From NCBI RefSeq assembly GCF_000384235.1, contig NZ_KB913033.1, forward strand, positions 2,053,164-2,117,163: 64,000 bases of DNA. The letters run 5' to 3'. A model generated the notes under the pieces. That model saw only the letters and a program-made list of their open reading frames with translations, did not search any database and was not told where the DNA came from. Shown in pieces: positions 1-11,423 of the stretch. Positions within the stretch are counted from its first letter, which is position 1; each line of letters starts with the position of its first letter. Made by a program: the position numbers and the translations under genes. The DNA is from Hydrogenovibrio halophilus DSM 15072. GTDB taxonomy: Bacteria > Pseudomonadota > Gammaproteobacteria > Thiomicrospirales > Thiomicrospiraceae.

Positions 1-32
1 GCCGTTTTGTTTTGTGAGTCTGAAAAAAGCAA

Positions 33-54
33 AAACCACCAGGCCTGGTGGTTT
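33..54. repeat. Iterated palindrome (exact 12-mer, extended to 22 bp)
   Basis: ACCAGGCCTGGT at 38-49, extended by matching AAACC/GGTTT flanks, 10 bp after the hflD stop. Confidence 0.9.
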
Positions 55-63
55 GGATGGTTG

Positions 64-741
64 TCAGTGGGTTGGCCCATCGTCAGGCGATGGGCGTTCC
101 GGTGTTTCGCGGGGGCGGTGCAGAGCCTGAATGGCCTGCAGGTATTTTTTGCGGCTGAGCAACAGTCCCCAGCGGGTACCGCCGACCTGTCGCCACAGCA
201 GGGCGGCGCGAAGCCCGGCCAGCAGCAGCGCCCGGATTTTGTTGGCGGTTTTCGGGTTCTGCAGGTGGCCGTGCTGACCGTTGACCATGATCCGCGGGTT
301 GATCTGACTGATGTTGTCGCTGTAAGCCCGCGCCAGCGTCGCAATCACGTTTTCATGGTAGTCGCCAAAGTGGCTGCGCTGACCGCGCGACGATTCAATG
401 GTATGACTGACCTTTTCCAGCACGCCTTGCTTGGACACGTTTTTTTCCAGAATCATCAGACTGAGCACGTACTTGGTGACTTCAATATTGCGGTTGCTGG
501 CCGTCTGAGCCCCGCGCATCTGATTGAGCAGGGTTTCCACCCCCAGCTGAATATTGGCCACATCGCCGCCAAACACATCCAGCGTCTGTTCCGGGTTGTC
601 GCAATAAAGCGAATCGATGGTGGCCTGATAGGCATGGGACGGTGCCTGACCGGTGGTGGCCAGTTCAAACACCAGTTGGGCCGCCTGGTAAATGCCGCTC
701 AGGGCAATGGCTTTGTCGTGAAAGGTGTAAGCGTTGCTCAT
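64..741 (-). CDS. hflD: High frequency lysogenization protein HflD homolog
   Basis: 225-aa protein of the HflD (YcfC) family, a mostly helical, membrane-associated protein. In E. coli it binds the lambda CII activator and lowers lysogenization. Its host function is poorly understood. The family assignment rests on overall resemblance (N-terminal AIALSGIYQAAQLV, then NVIATLARAYSDNISQINPRI) and on its position directly downstream of mnmA with a 26-bp gap, the same order as in E. coli. The ATG at 741 is preceded by a purine-rich stretch. The stop is followed at once by an extended copy of the iterated palindrome at 33-54. No catalytic residues are expected in this family. Confidence 0.88.
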   Translation of the reverse strand: MSNAYTFHDKAIALSGIYQAAQLVFELATTGQAPSHAYQATIDSLYCDNPEQTLDVFGGDVANIQLGVETLLNQMRGAQTASNRNIEVTKYVLSLMILEKNVSKQGVLEKVSHTIESSRGQRSHFGDYHENVIATLARAYSDNISQINPRIMVNGQHGHLQNPKTANKIRALLLAGLRAALLWRQVGGTRWGLLLSRKKYLQAIQALHRPRETPERPSPDDGPTH

Positions 742-767
742 ATTAAGGCCTTTGAATCAAAATTGGG

Positions 768-1943
768 TCACTGTGGAGGAATGGCGTCATACTGGGTTTT
801 CGCCTGTGTCAGCTCATGGTGGCGCGAATCAATGATCGCGCCGCCCAGACAGTCATTGCCCTGATAAAACACTATCGATTGACCGGGGGTGATGGCGGTT
901 TGCGGCGCATCAAATTCCACCAGCAGGCGGTCGGCTTTCTGCTCAATAATCCGGCAGGGTTGCTGCGGCTGGCGATAGCGGATTTTGGCTTCCAGCGGTT
1001 GATCGGTCTGCGGGGGCTGACCGCTGACCCAGTCGGTTTGCACGGCGGTCAGATAACGGTGGTTGAGCAAAGGGTGGTCGTCGCCCTGAACCGCAATCAA
1101 CCGGTTTTGGCGAAGGTCCTTATCGGCGGCAAACCAGGGCAGATTGCCTTCTCCGTGACCGCCGCCGATGCCCAGGCCTTTGCGCTGACCGAACGTGTAA
1201 TACATCAACCCCTGATGCTGTCCCAGGTGTTCGCCTTCCGGGCTGACAATCTCGCCGGGCTGGGCTGGCAGGTACTGTTGCAGAAAGTCGCGGAAATTGC
1301 GCTCGCCAATAAAGCAGATGCCGGTGCTGTCTTTTTTGTTGTGGGTGATCAGGTCGGCCTCGGCGGCGATTTCACGCACACGGGATTTGGGCAGTTCGCC
1401 CAGCGGAAACAGGGATTTGGCCAGCTGCGCCTGCCCGAGCGTGTACAGAAAATAACTCTGGTCTTTGTTTTGATCCAGCCCCTGAAGCAAGTGGAATTGA
1501 CCGTCGGCGTCCCGATGTCGGATCGCATAATGCCCGGTCGCGATGAAGTCCGCTCCCAGTGACAGCGCATGGTTGAGGAAGGCTTTGAACTTGACTTCCT
1601 TGTTGCAGAGGATGTCCGGGTTGGGGGTGCGTCCGGCCTCGTATTCCTTGAGAAAATGCGCAAATACCCGATCCCAGTATTCCCGGGAAAAGTTTTCCAC
1701 ATGCAACGGTATGTCCAGCGTTTCGCAGATGGCCAGCACGTCCTTGAGGTCTTCCGCTGCCGGGCAGTAGTCTTCGGTGTCGTCGCCTTCCCAGTTTTTC
1801 ATGAACAGGCCTTCCACCTGATAGCCCTGCTGCTTGAGCAGCAGCGCCGCAACCGAGGAATCGACGCCACCGGAAAGGCCCACAATCACTTTGGTGGCGG
1901 CGGGATCGGCGGGCGTGGCGTTGGTAAGAGGGGAAAGCGACAT
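768..1943 (-). CDS. mnmA: tRNA-specific 2-thiouridylase MnmA
   Basis: Cytosolic enzyme that adenylates and thiolates U34 in the anticodons of tRNA-Lys, -Glu and -Gln, taking sulfur from the TusE/IscS relay. Of 391 residues, the N-terminal PP-loop ATPase motif SGGVDSS lies at about 24-30. The nucleophilic cysteine is in ILCNKEVKF and the second catalytic cysteine in STGICFIGE, so both are present. Length is normal, slightly extended at the N-terminus. I chose the ATG at 1943 because the codon two positions upstream is TTG. It lies between rluE and hflD, all on the minus strand, and probably forms one transcript with hflD. Confidence 0.95.
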   Translation of the reverse strand: MSLSPLTNATPADPAATKVIVGLSGGVDSSVAALLLKQQGYQVEGLFMKNWEGDDTEDYCPAAEDLKDVLAICETLDIPLHVENFSREYWDRVFAHFLKEYEAGRTPNPDILCNKEVKFKAFLNHALSLGADFIATGHYAIRHRDADGQFHLLQGLDQNKDQSYFLYTLGQAQLAKSLFPLGELPKSRVREIAAEADLITHNKKDSTGICFIGERNFRDFLQQYLPAQPGEIVSPEGEHLGQHQGLMYYTFGQRKGLGIGGGHGEGNLPWFAADKDLRQNRLIAVQGDDHPLLNHRYLTAVQTDWVSGQPPQTDQPLEAKIRYRQPQQPCRIIEQKADRLLVEFDAPQTAITPGQSIVFYQGNDCLGGAIIDSRHHELTQAKTQYDAIPPQ

Positions 1944-1974
1944 AGGCAATCGAATCAGTGTCTCTGAAAAACCG

Positions 1975-2649
1975 TTATTTTAACATATCCTTTGCCTGAA
2001 CCCGCGTCCACTGTCCGGGCATCAGGTTTTGCAAGGCCCAGGGGCCGATGCGAATCCGGATCAGGCGCAAAGTGGGAAAGCCGACGTGGGCGGTCATGCG
2101 CCGGACCTGACGGTTACGGCCTTCGGTGAGGGTCAATTCCAGCCAGCTGGTGGGAATGGCTTTGCGTTCGCGCACCGGTGGCTGTCGCGGCCAGAGCCAG
2201 TCGGGTTCCGCAACTTTTTGTGCCTGGGCCGGCAGGGTGGCACCGTCTTTCAGGGTCACACCCGTGGACAATTGCTGGATGGCGGCGTCGGTGATCTCGC
2301 CTTCGACCTGGACCAGATAGGTTTTGGACTGTTTGTGTTTGGGGTGCGATAACCGATGTTGGGTCGGACCGTGGTCGGTCAGCAGGATCAGCCCTTCCGA
2401 ATCACGATCCAGCCGACCGGCGGGGTAGACATCGGGCACCTCAATGTAGTCTGCCAGTGTGGCCCGGGGCGTGTCACTCTGTTCGCTGAACTGCGACAGC
2501 ACATTATAGGGTTTGTTGAACAAAATCAGCGTGGGGGCACCGGTTGGGGCAGGGCGACGTTTGTCGGACCCGGACGATTTGGACGGTTTGGGCTGCTTTA
2601 ATAACGATTTGGTTTTTCGGGTTTTGTTGGCACGGTGTTTTTGTGACAT
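1975..2649 (-). CDS. rluE: 23S rRNA pseudouridine synthase, RluE type (RsuA/RluB/E/F family)
   Basis: Isomerizes a uridine in 23S rRNA (U2457 in E. coli for RluE). The 224-aa protein has a very basic N-terminal tail of about 35 residues ([16 protein letters not shown]...) and then the catalytic core. The RsuA-family signature [14 protein letters not shown] carries the catalytic Asp. The C-terminal [26 protein letters not shown] is also typical. There is no N-terminal S4 domain, which fits RluE rather than RluB/RluF. The neighbours mnmA-hflD (downstream) and an isocitrate dehydrogenase (divergent) match the E. coli neighbourhood, supporting the RluE call over other family members. Confidence 0.88.
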   Translation of the reverse strand: MSQKHRANKTRKTKSLLKQPKPSKSSGSDKRRPAPTGAPTLILFNKPYNVLSQFSEQSDTPRATLADYIEVPDVYPAGRLDRDSEGLILLTDHGPTQHRLSHPKHKQSKTYLVQVEGEITDAAIQQLSTGVTLKDGATLPAQAQKVAEPDWLWPRQPPVRERKAIPTSWLELTLTEGRNRQVRRMTAHVGFPTLRLIRIRIGPWALQNLMPGQWTRVQAKDMLK

Positions 2650-5199
<2,550 letters not shown>

Positions 5200-5291
5200 G
5201 AAACCACCGGCCAGGATGGCCAAGGGGACGCCAAAGGACCCGATACGGAGATGTCTGAGACCATGAATGCCACTCTGCTTGGGAAAGCCGC

Positions 5292-6968
5292 ATGCTGCTG
5301 ATCTTTACGTTGATTCTGGTGGTGGTGTTGCTTTCCCGCATTCTGGAAGAGCGGCTGAACTGGCCGTTTGCCTTGTCTGCGATCACGCTGGCCTATCTGG
5401 GCAACCACTTTTTTCATCTGGACCCGTTGGGCGAAGCCTTTCCTGAAATCGTCTATCTGATGTTGCCCATCATTCTGATTCCGGATGTTCTGGGCGTCTC
5501 GCGCACGGAGCTGCGACAGAATCTCGGCAGTATCATCTATCTGTCGGTGGTGGCGGTGGGCATCGCCATTGCGCTGGCCATGGGGCTGACCCACTGGCTG
5601 GCGCCGCACTATCAGTTTACCCTCGGCATGTTGCTGGCCCTGTTTGCGCCGTTGATGGCGACGGATGTGGTGTCGGTGTCGTCGATTTTTTCCCGCTTTA
5701 AATTGCCCGAACGGCTCAAGCTCTATGCCGAAGGCGAAAGCCTGTTCAACGACATCACGGCGATGATTCTGTTTTTCTTTGTGGCCTTGCCGCTGATTGA
5801 GGGCAGTGATGTGGTCTGGTCCGAGCTGCAGTGGTCACTGGGGTCGATGGTGCTGGAATCGGTATTCGTCGGCGTGATCATCGGTTTGATCGGTTATTAC
5901 CTGTTCAAGTATTTTTCCGACAGCATCGAGCAGTTTCTCACCATTTACCTGATGGCGACCATGGCGTTTCTGGTGGCCGAACATTTTCAGCTGTCCGGCA
6001 TCCTTGGCGTGGTGGTGACCATCCTTTTGTTCAAGTATCTGTTTGACAAGGAAGGGCACTACAAAAAGTTTAACCTGTCCGCGCTTTATCAGTCTCTGAA
6101 CCGGGAGAGCACGCCGGAAAACAGTTTTCGGGCCTATCGAAAAGAAGCGGCCTATCTGGGGATGTTTGCCAATGGCGTGATTTTTGTGGCCATCGCCAGC
6201 ATTGTGGAGCTGTCGTTGCTGTGGCAGTACAAGCTGGAAATTCTGTATGCGTTTGTCCTGACCACGGTGCTGAGGGCCTTGCTGCTGGTGCCGCTGGTGG
6301 CGATCAAAAAACACCCCTGGCGCTGGAGCGGGGCCCTGACCTTTGCCGGGATGAAAGGCGGGCTGGCGATCATTATGGTGTTTTCGCTGCCGGCGAGCTT
6401 TGAATACAAAGAGCTGTTTCTGTCCGTGGTGGTCGGGGTGGTGATTCTGTCGATGTTTGTCAACACGCTGTTGCTCAAGGTCTTTCTGTTGTGGCAGGCG
6501 GAAGGGTTTGCGTTGGACAAAGCCAACGACCATCAGTCGATGGGGGAAGTGCAGGCGGCGAGAGAAACGCTGAAGCAGCTATTGGAAAAAGACACCGTCA
6601 CCAGTGCCTACAACCCGCTGGTGTTTGAGGACGTGATTGAAAAGGAGATGGCACGGGCACAGCGTTATCAGGAGCCCTTTGCCTTGCTGGCGTTCGAGCA
6701 TGACGATGCGAATTTTGTTGGCAATGAACTGGCGCCCTTGCTGCGAAAGTCAGACTATTTCGGCAAACTCGGCCCCCAGCGCTACGCGATACTGGCCACG
6801 CATTCCAACATTGATGCGGCCCTGATTGTGGCGCAGAAACTGCACGAAAGGTTGGAGAAACTGCCGATTGCGGTCACGGTCTTTGCCACCGGGGACACTC
6901 TGTCGATGCTGTATGAAAAGCTCGAGCAGGCGCTGTCGCGCAATAACCCGATTGATGTGGAGCTGTAG
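5292..6968 (+). CDS. Cation/proton antiporter (CPA1/NhaP-like) with C-terminal degenerate GGDEF-like domain
   Basis: 558-aa inner-membrane protein. Residues 1 to about 400 form a run of hydrophobic helices typical of Na+(K+)/H+ exchangers of the CPA1 superfamily, with ATDVVSVSSIFSRFKLPERL and GESLFNDITAMILF (Asp pair of the ion site) and LTFAGMKGGLAII. A soluble tail from about residue 434 resembles a diguanylate cyclase domain: DTVTSAYNPLVFEDVIEKEM corresponds to the usual DxLTGLxNRRxFE start. The catalytic GGDEF is replaced by GPQRY (494-498), while RKSD (485-488) stands exactly five residues upstream, where the RxxD product-inhibition site belongs. I infer a c-di-GMP-sensing or structural tail. 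The exact transported ion is unknown. Confidence 0.85.
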   Translation: MLLIFTLILVVVLLSRILEERLNWPFALSAITLAYLGNHFFHLDPLGEAFPEIVYLMLPIILIPDVLGVSRTELRQNLGSIIYLSVVAVGIAIALAMGLTHWLAPHYQFTLGMLLALFAPLMATDVVSVSSIFSRFKLPERLKLYAEGESLFNDITAMILFFFVALPLIEGSDVVWSELQWSLGSMVLESVFVGVIIGLIGYYLFKYFSDSIEQFLTIYLMATMAFLVAEHFQLSGILGVVVTILLFKYLFDKEGHYKKFNLSALYQSLNRESTPENSFRAYRKEAAYLGMFANGVIFVAIASIVELSLLWQYKLEILYAFVLTTVLRALLLVPLVAIKKHPWRWSGALTFAGMKGGLAIIMVFSLPASFEYKELFLSVVVGVVILSMFVNTLLLKVFLLWQAEGFALDKANDHQSMGEVQAARETLKQLLEKDTVTSAYNPLVFEDVIEKEMARAQRYQEPFALLAFEHDDANFVGNELAPLLRKSDYFGKLGPQRYAILATHSNIDAALIVAQKLHERLEKLPIAVTVFATGDTLSMLYEKLEQALSRNNPIDVEL

Positions 6969-7012
6969 AGAAGACGCTCAAAAAACGTTCAGAGAGCAGC
7001 CTTCAAGCCTAT

Positions 7013-7732
7013 TTAGGCATCGATGTCGTGATAAACGTTCTGCACATCGTCCACGTCATCCAGCATGCCCAGAAATTTTTCAAATAAGGCCCGGTCGTCT
7101 TCCGAATCGATGGTTTTGGTCATTTTGGGCACAAACTGAATTTCATCGATCTCGAATTCAATGCCTTCCAGATTATCCAGCAACGCCTGTTTGGCCTTGG
7201 CGTATTCGGTGTGGGGGGCAAACACGCTGATGTTTCCGTCTTCCGCTTCGATGTCGGTGACGTCCACGTCGGCCATCAGAAGGGCTTCCAGTACCGTTTC
7301 CTCATCGTCCCCTGCAAACACCAGAATCGCACTGTGATCAAACATGTGGCTGACGCTGCCCGGTGTTCCGATCTTGCATTTGGTTTTGGTGAAGCAATTA
7401 CGCACATCGCCAAAAGTGCGGTTGGGGTTGTCGGTCAAACACTCAATGATCACCATGGCACTGCCCGGCCCAAAGCCTTCGTAGCGGGCCAGTTCAAAAT
7501 CTTCGCCGCCACCGCCCTGGGCTTTTTCCAGTGCCTTGTCGATCACGTGTCCGGGCACCTGGTCTTTCTTGGCTCGTTCGATCAGGCCGCTCAGGGCCAG
7601 ATTGCTTTCCAGTTCCGCGCCGCCGGATTTGGCACAGACATAGATTTCGCGGCTGTATTTGCTGTAGACCTTGGCCTTCTGGTCGGAGGTTTTGGCCATG
7701 GATTCTTTTCGGTTTTGGTAAGCGCGTCCCAT
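7013..7732 (-). CDS. YebC/PmpR (TACO1) family protein
   Basis: 239-aa cytosolic protein of the YebC/TACO1 family. Members are annotated as DNA-binding transcriptional regulators (PmpR), and more recent work links the family to translation of proline-rich stretches. It begins [21 protein letters not shown], which matches the YeeN-like branch rather than the classical YebC start. The family core is [17 protein letters not shown] and [21 protein letters not shown]. The start ATG at 7732 is the first in frame. It is convergent with the antiporter gene (about 44-bp gap) and divergent from the receiver/GGDEF gene. Confidence 0.9.
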   Translation of the reverse strand: MGRAYQNRKESMAKTSDQKAKVYSKYSREIYVCAKSGGAELESNLALSGLIERAKKDQVPGHVIDKALEKAQGGGGEDFELARYEGFGPGSAMVIIECLTDNPNRTFGDVRNCFTKTKCKIGTPGSVSHMFDHSAILVFAGDDEETVLEALLMADVDVTDIEAEDGNISVFAPHTEYAKAKQALLDNLEGIEFEIDEIQFVPKMTKTIDSEDDRALFEKFLGMLDDVDDVQNVYHDIDA

Positions 7733-7878
7733 TCAGTGTCCCCGTCCGTCGCAAAAGCGCAATTTTACACCATTTTGCAGGAAAAGTGATGCGGCAATCC
7801 CCGTTCACAAATTCGGGTCGTAATGGGTTAGAATGCGGGGGCTGGCAGCTTTTTCAAAGTGGGTGCAAAGAGGTTCTG

Positions 7879-9222
7879 ATGGAAATACTGGTGGTCGATC
7901 CGTCCAAAAGTTACCGCAAACTGGTGCGGGACATTCTGTCCACGGAAAAAGTGGGCATCGTGGAAACCCAGTCCGGGGGCGAGGCGTTTGAATACTTGAA
8001 AAAAGCCACCCCGGATGCGATCAGTATCGCGCATGAACTGGGCGACGTCGACAGCTTCAAGTTCCTCAAAAAAATCAACCTCAATACCCGGGTCGCCAAC
8101 ATTCCCAAGTTTCTGCTGACCTCCCGCAACACCCAGGAATTCAAGCGTGAAGCGTACGATGCCGGGTTCACCGAAATTTTCCTCAAATCGGATTTTGCGA
8201 CCCTGAAACGGGCGCTGAAAAGCCTGATGCTGTATGCCACCACCCACATTCATGCCAAAGTGCTGTATGTGGAGGACACCCAAAGTACCGCCGACTACAC
8301 CAGCTACATCATGCAGCAGGCCGGTTGGGAAGTGACGCACGTCAAAAGCGGCGAAGCCGCCGCCGCGCTATTGGATCTGAAACCCACCCATTTCGATCTG
8401 GTGGTGACCGATCTGGTGCTGGAAGGCAGCGTCAGCGGCATCGGCCTGATCAACCTGATTCGTCAGTCGGAAGAAGGGTTGCGCGACATGCCGATTCTGG
8501 CGGTGTCGGGTTGGAACGATCTGCTGCGTCAGGTGTATGTGCTCAAGCACGGGGCCGGGGATTTCATCGCCAAGCCCTTTCATGAAACCGATTTTCTGGC
8601 CCGTGCCATCAATCTGATTCACAGTCACCGTGAGTTGCTGGATGCCCGGGCCGCGCAGAAGGCCCTCTACCAGAAAGCCAACCTTGATAGCGTGACCGGT
8701 CTGAACAACCGGCATTACATCGAAGAGTTCGGTGAGCGTCTGGTGCAGAAAGCGGTGAGCCGCCATCATTCGGTGGCGGTGGCGGTGATCGACATTGATT
8801 ATTTCAAAGCCATCAACGATGAACAGGGGCATCTGATCGGGGATCAGGTGTTGCAAAGTGTGGCCCGGCTGGTTCGCTCCCATGGACGGTCACAGGATGT
8901 GGTCGCCCGTTATGGGGGTGACGAACTGGTGATGCTGATTCAGGAACGCACCCAGGACGAAGTCACCGAATTGCTGCAGACCCTGACCCGGCAGGTCGCC
9001 GATCTGCATCCGGCCGGGGTGTCGGTCAGTATCAGCATCGGCGCAGGCTGTCATGACAGCGCCCGCATTCCGGCACTGGTTTCGATGCTGGAAAACGCCG
9101 ATCTCAGTCAGAACGATGCGGCGGCCGAAACCACCTACGAAACCTTGTTTGCCCAAGCCGACAAGGCGCTGTATGAAGCCAAGGCCCAGGGACGAAATCA
9201 GGCGGTGGTGAAAGGGGTCTGA
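7879..9222 (+). CDS. Receiver-receiver-GGDEF response regulator (diguanylate cyclase)
   Basis: 447-aa cytosolic signalling protein. Domains in order: a degenerate receiver (about 1-120) that has lost the phospho-acceptor region (AISIAHEL where DLVLLDL is usual); a second receiver (about 127-245) with acidic pair YVED, acceptor Asp in VVTDLVLEG and Lys in IAKPF; and a GGDEF domain (about 270-445). The active-site motif is GGDEL (346-350), and the RxxD inhibitory site RSQD (337-340) lies five residues before it. It is therefore likely an active c-di-GMP synthase controlled by phosphorylation of the second receiver. The frame is open further upstream, but the ATG at 7879 starts a receiver (MEILVVDPSKS) after an AAAGAGG ribosome-binding site. 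Confidence 0.9.
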   Translation: MEILVVDPSKSYRKLVRDILSTEKVGIVETQSGGEAFEYLKKATPDAISIAHELGDVDSFKFLKKINLNTRVANIPKFLLTSRNTQEFKREAYDAGFTEIFLKSDFATLKRALKSLMLYATTHIHAKVLYVEDTQSTADYTSYIMQQAGWEVTHVKSGEAAAALLDLKPTHFDLVVTDLVLEGSVSGIGLINLIRQSEEGLRDMPILAVSGWNDLLRQVYVLKHGAGDFIAKPFHETDFLARAINLIHSHRELLDARAAQKALYQKANLDSVTGLNNRHYIEEFGERLVQKAVSRHHSVAVAVIDIDYFKAINDEQGHLIGDQVLQSVARLVRSHGRSQDVVARYGGDELVMLIQERTQDEVTELLQTLTRQVADLHPAGVSVSISIGAGCHDSARIPALVSMLENADLSQNDAAAETTYETLFAQADKALYEAKAQGRNQAVVKGV

Positions 9223-9229
9223 TCCTGGT

Positions 9230-9853
9230 TCAGGCCTTTTTCACAAACGCGGCGACCAGAACGATCTGGGTCCCGTTGACCTTGCCTTCAATGTGTTTGG
9301 GGTTGTCGGTCAGATGAATGTTCTTGACCAGAGTGCCTCGTTTGGCGGTGAATCCCGTGCCTTTGACATCCAGATCCTTGACCAGAGTGACCGAGTCGCC
9401 TTCGCTTAACTGGGTGCCGTTGGCGTCTTTGATGGTGACCGCGTCGCTGTCAGAGGCATTATTGACCAGGCCTGCCATTGAGCCTTTTTCAGCCCATTCG
9501 CGCGTTGTGTCTTCCATGTACATCATGTCCAGCAAAGGCTGAGGCCAGCCCTGATCACGCATTCGTTCCAGCAATCGCCAGGCCGTGACCTGAACGGCTG
9601 GTTCAGGCGACCAGATGCTGTCGTTGAGGCAGCGCCAGTGGTGGGCGTCCAGCTCCGCATCGGGATCGTTTTCCGCCAGTTCCAGTTGCGTCAGTGACTG
9701 TGGGCTGACCAGAATGCAATGCGCCAAATCGGGTTCGTCCGAATCGCCGGTGACAAACCAGGCGTGCTCGCCCGGTTCGCCCGAGAGTTCGCAACGATTC
9801 TGGGCGCGTTGTTTCAGGGCTTCGATCAGTGAGGGTGTTTGAATTTCTGGCAT
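9230..9853 (-). CDS. YjdM/PhnA-family zinc-ribbon-type protein
   Basis: 207-aa protein of the YjdM (old name PhnA) family, once linked to alkylphosphonate use but of unproven function. The C-terminal third is the conserved part: VTIKDANGTQLSEGDSVTLVKDLDVKGTG, then KRGTLVKNIHLTDNPKHIEGKVNGTQIVLVAAFVKK. The N-terminal region has RCELSGEPG where the family often carries a CxxC zinc ribbon, so the metal site looks incomplete (single Cys, later HCILVS and HWRCLND). I chose the ATG at 9853 (MPEIQTP), ten codons inside the longest frame, because the codons upstream overlap the end of a dispersed repeat at 9874. Confidence 0.82.
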   Translation of the reverse strand: MPEIQTPSLIEALKQRAQNRCELSGEPGEHAWFVTGDSDEPDLAHCILVSPQSLTQLELAENDPDAELDAHHWRCLNDSIWSPEPAVQVTAWRLLERMRDQGWPQPLLDMMYMEDTTREWAEKGSMAGLVNNASDSDAVTIKDANGTQLSEGDSVTLVKDLDVKGTGFTAKRGTLVKNIHLTDNPKHIEGKVNGTQIVLVAAFVKKA

Positions 9854-9873
9854 AAGTAAAACGATCCTGTGAG

Positions 9874-10027
9874 TCCTTTGCATGAGTCATGGACGAGATA
9901 AAAATGAGAGAAAGTTTTGCTGATCAAGGCGGGAAATGCAGGCCATGGCAAGGTCCTGGTCAAATTTTCCAACGCAGAACAGCGAAATTTTAGCCATTTT
10001 TAGCCGTTTTTGATCTCGTGCAAAGGA
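9874..10027. repeat. MITE-like dispersed repeat, copy 1
   Basis: About 154-bp non-coding element sharing a roughly 120-bp internal block with the copy at 42572-42732. Shared pieces include GAGATAAAAATGAGA, CAAGGCGGGAAATGCAGGCC, CAAATTTTCCAACGCAG and ATTTTAGCCATTTTTAGCCG. Its ends are inverted repeats: TCCTTTGCATGAGTCA at 9874-9889 and its near-complement at 10011-10027. The arms differ in sequence from those of the second copy but still pair. It fills most of the YjdM-cbpA gap (9854-10219). The remaining 190 bp is AT-rich, with TTAGAAT near 10132 as a possible -10. Confidence 0.75.
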
Positions 10028-10219
10028 TTTTCTATAAAAAAACGCTTATTATCGTGTTTATGCCGAGGTTTGCAAGAATGATTGCGAAAGTCGGAGAGTA
10101 GGAAAGCGCTTTTTTTTCCTGAAAGAAGGCGTTAGAATCATTCCGTACAACGCAATCGTTGAGCTTTAATACGAACGCGTTTTCTTTTTTGATACGCCAA
10201 AGACGGGTAGCCGCAACGG

Positions 10220-10993
10220 ATGCAACCGCCGCATTACGACGCCAACATCGATTATTTTGCCCTGTTGGGCATTCACCCGCAGGCGGGCGAAGACGTCATC
10301 AAAAAAGCCTATCGCAAAATGGCCCGGCGTTACCATCCGGACGTGTCGACCATTCACAATGCCAAAGAAAAATTTCAGGAAATTGCCGAGGCGTATGAGG
10401 TGTTGAGCAAACACCGTGATGCCTATTGGCGTGATTTCTGCCGACGCCAATCCCGATTCTGTCAGAGCATGCAAGCCAATCGCCGGCCCCGTCCAAACCG
10501 TCCGACCGCAGGAGGGTTCCAGTCCGCCCGTCAGGAACCGATTGACGGTCGGGACCGTGAAATCACTTATCCCCTGACTTTGCGCTATGCGATCCGTCTG
10601 CTCAAGCTGGGGTATTTTTACATTCCCGGTCTCAAGGTGCGGATGAAGTTTACCCGCGAAGCCTTTATGGACAAAACCTTCCGTCTCAAAGGCAAAGGCT
10701 ACAAAGGGCTGTTTGGCGGTCGTGACGGCGATTACCTGGTGCGTTTTGAGTTGCGCCTGCATTCCATGAACTGGCGACTGGAAGGCAGCGATCTTTATGG
10801 CACCATTGAGGTGCCGAAAGCGCTGCTGGTGCCGGGCACCGAGCTGACTTTGCAGTCGCCTTCCGGGCGTATGCAGGTGACGGTGCCGGAGGGGTATTCG
10901 CCAGAGGACTACATCAAAGTCTGTGACATGGGGCTGCCCGGAGACGAACGTTTTCAACCGGGCGATCTCTATGCCCGGTTGATTGCGGCGTAA
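10220..10993 (+). CDS. CbpA-like J-domain co-chaperone
   Basis: 257-aa DnaJ-type (type II) co-chaperone acting with DnaK. The J-domain is at about 10-70 with the invariant HPD motif in RRYHPDV, followed by a short basic linker (QANRRPRPNRPTAGG) instead of a full Gly/Phe region. No zinc-finger CxxCxGxG repeats are present. The C-terminal substrate-binding beta-domains contain TYPLTLRYAIRLLKLGYFYIPGLKV and RFELRLHSMNWRLEGSDLYGTIEVPKALLVPG. The start is the ATG at 10220 after CGCAACGG. It is close to CbpA/curved-DNA-binding proteins, though shorter than CbpA (306 aa). It stands alone, upstream of clpS. Confidence 0.85.
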   Translation: MQPPHYDANIDYFALLGIHPQAGEDVIKKAYRKMARRYHPDVSTIHNAKEKFQEIAEAYEVLSKHRDAYWRDFCRRQSRFCQSMQANRRPRPNRPTAGGFQSARQEPIDGRDREITYPLTLRYAIRLLKLGYFYIPGLKVRMKFTREAFMDKTFRLKGKGYKGLFGGRDGDYLVRFELRLHSMNWRLEGSDLYGTIEVPKALLVPGTELTLQSPSGRMQVTVPEGYSPEDYIKVCDMGLPGDERFQPGDLYARLIAA

Positions 10994-11051
10994 TCTCTTT
11001 CTTTCCTGCGATTCATTCCTGTCTTGTCTCCGGTAGCGGGGCGAATTTCGT

Positions 11052-11057
11052 TATAAT
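11052..11057 (+). promoter_or_regulatory. Probable sigma-70 -10 element for clpS-clpA
   Basis: A perfect TATAAT 52 bp upstream of the clpS start. I do not see a convincing -35 at 16-18 bp. TTGTCT lies about 22 bp upstream, which is too far, so the promoter is only partly supported. Confidence 0.5.
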
Positions 11058-11108
11058 GCTTCCTATGAGTTCTCTTTATCTGACAACAGTAAGTGATAGG
11101 GTTTCTGA

Positions 11109-11423
11109 ATGAGTCGACACGCACAGCAGGATGGTGGCGCTGTTCTGGAGCCGGTCCGGGCCAAAGTCAAACCGCCGAAACGTTACAAGGTGGTCTTGTT
11201 GAATGACGATTTCACCCCCATGGAGTTTGTGGTGGACGTTTTGATGCGCTTTTTTCAAATCGACAGTCAGAAAGCACAAAGCATCATGATGACGGTGCAC
11301 ACACAGGGAAAAGCCACATGTGGCGTTTATTCCAGAGAGGTGGCAGAAATGAAAGTGACGCAGGTAAAACATTATGCGCGGGAACATCAACACCCGTTGG
11401 AATGCGATCTGGAGGTGGCCTGA
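11109..11423 (+). CDS. clpS: ATP-dependent Clp protease adaptor ClpS
   Basis: 104-aa adaptor that delivers N-degron (Leu, Phe, Tyr, Trp) substrates to ClpAP. The conserved core [26 protein letters not shown] holds the N-end-binding Asn-Asp-Asp, and [23 protein letters not shown] follows. The N-terminal flexible tail is normal. It is immediately followed by clpA: the stop TGA at 11421-11423 abuts the clpA ATG. Together with the nearby aat gene, the leucyl/phenylalanyl transferase that makes N-degrons, the neighbourhood covers both creation and recognition of N-end-rule substrates. Confidence 0.97.
   Translation: MSRHAQQDGGAVLEPVRAKVKPPKRYKVVLLNDDFTPMEFVVDVLMRFFQIDSQKAQSIMMTVHTQGKATCGVYSREVAEMKVTQVKHYAREHQHPLECDLEVA

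Noticed and set aside
64-741. HflD together with the integrase as a phage-control system
   Set aside because: They are 57 kb apart and HflD is in its normal housekeeping context beside mnmA.
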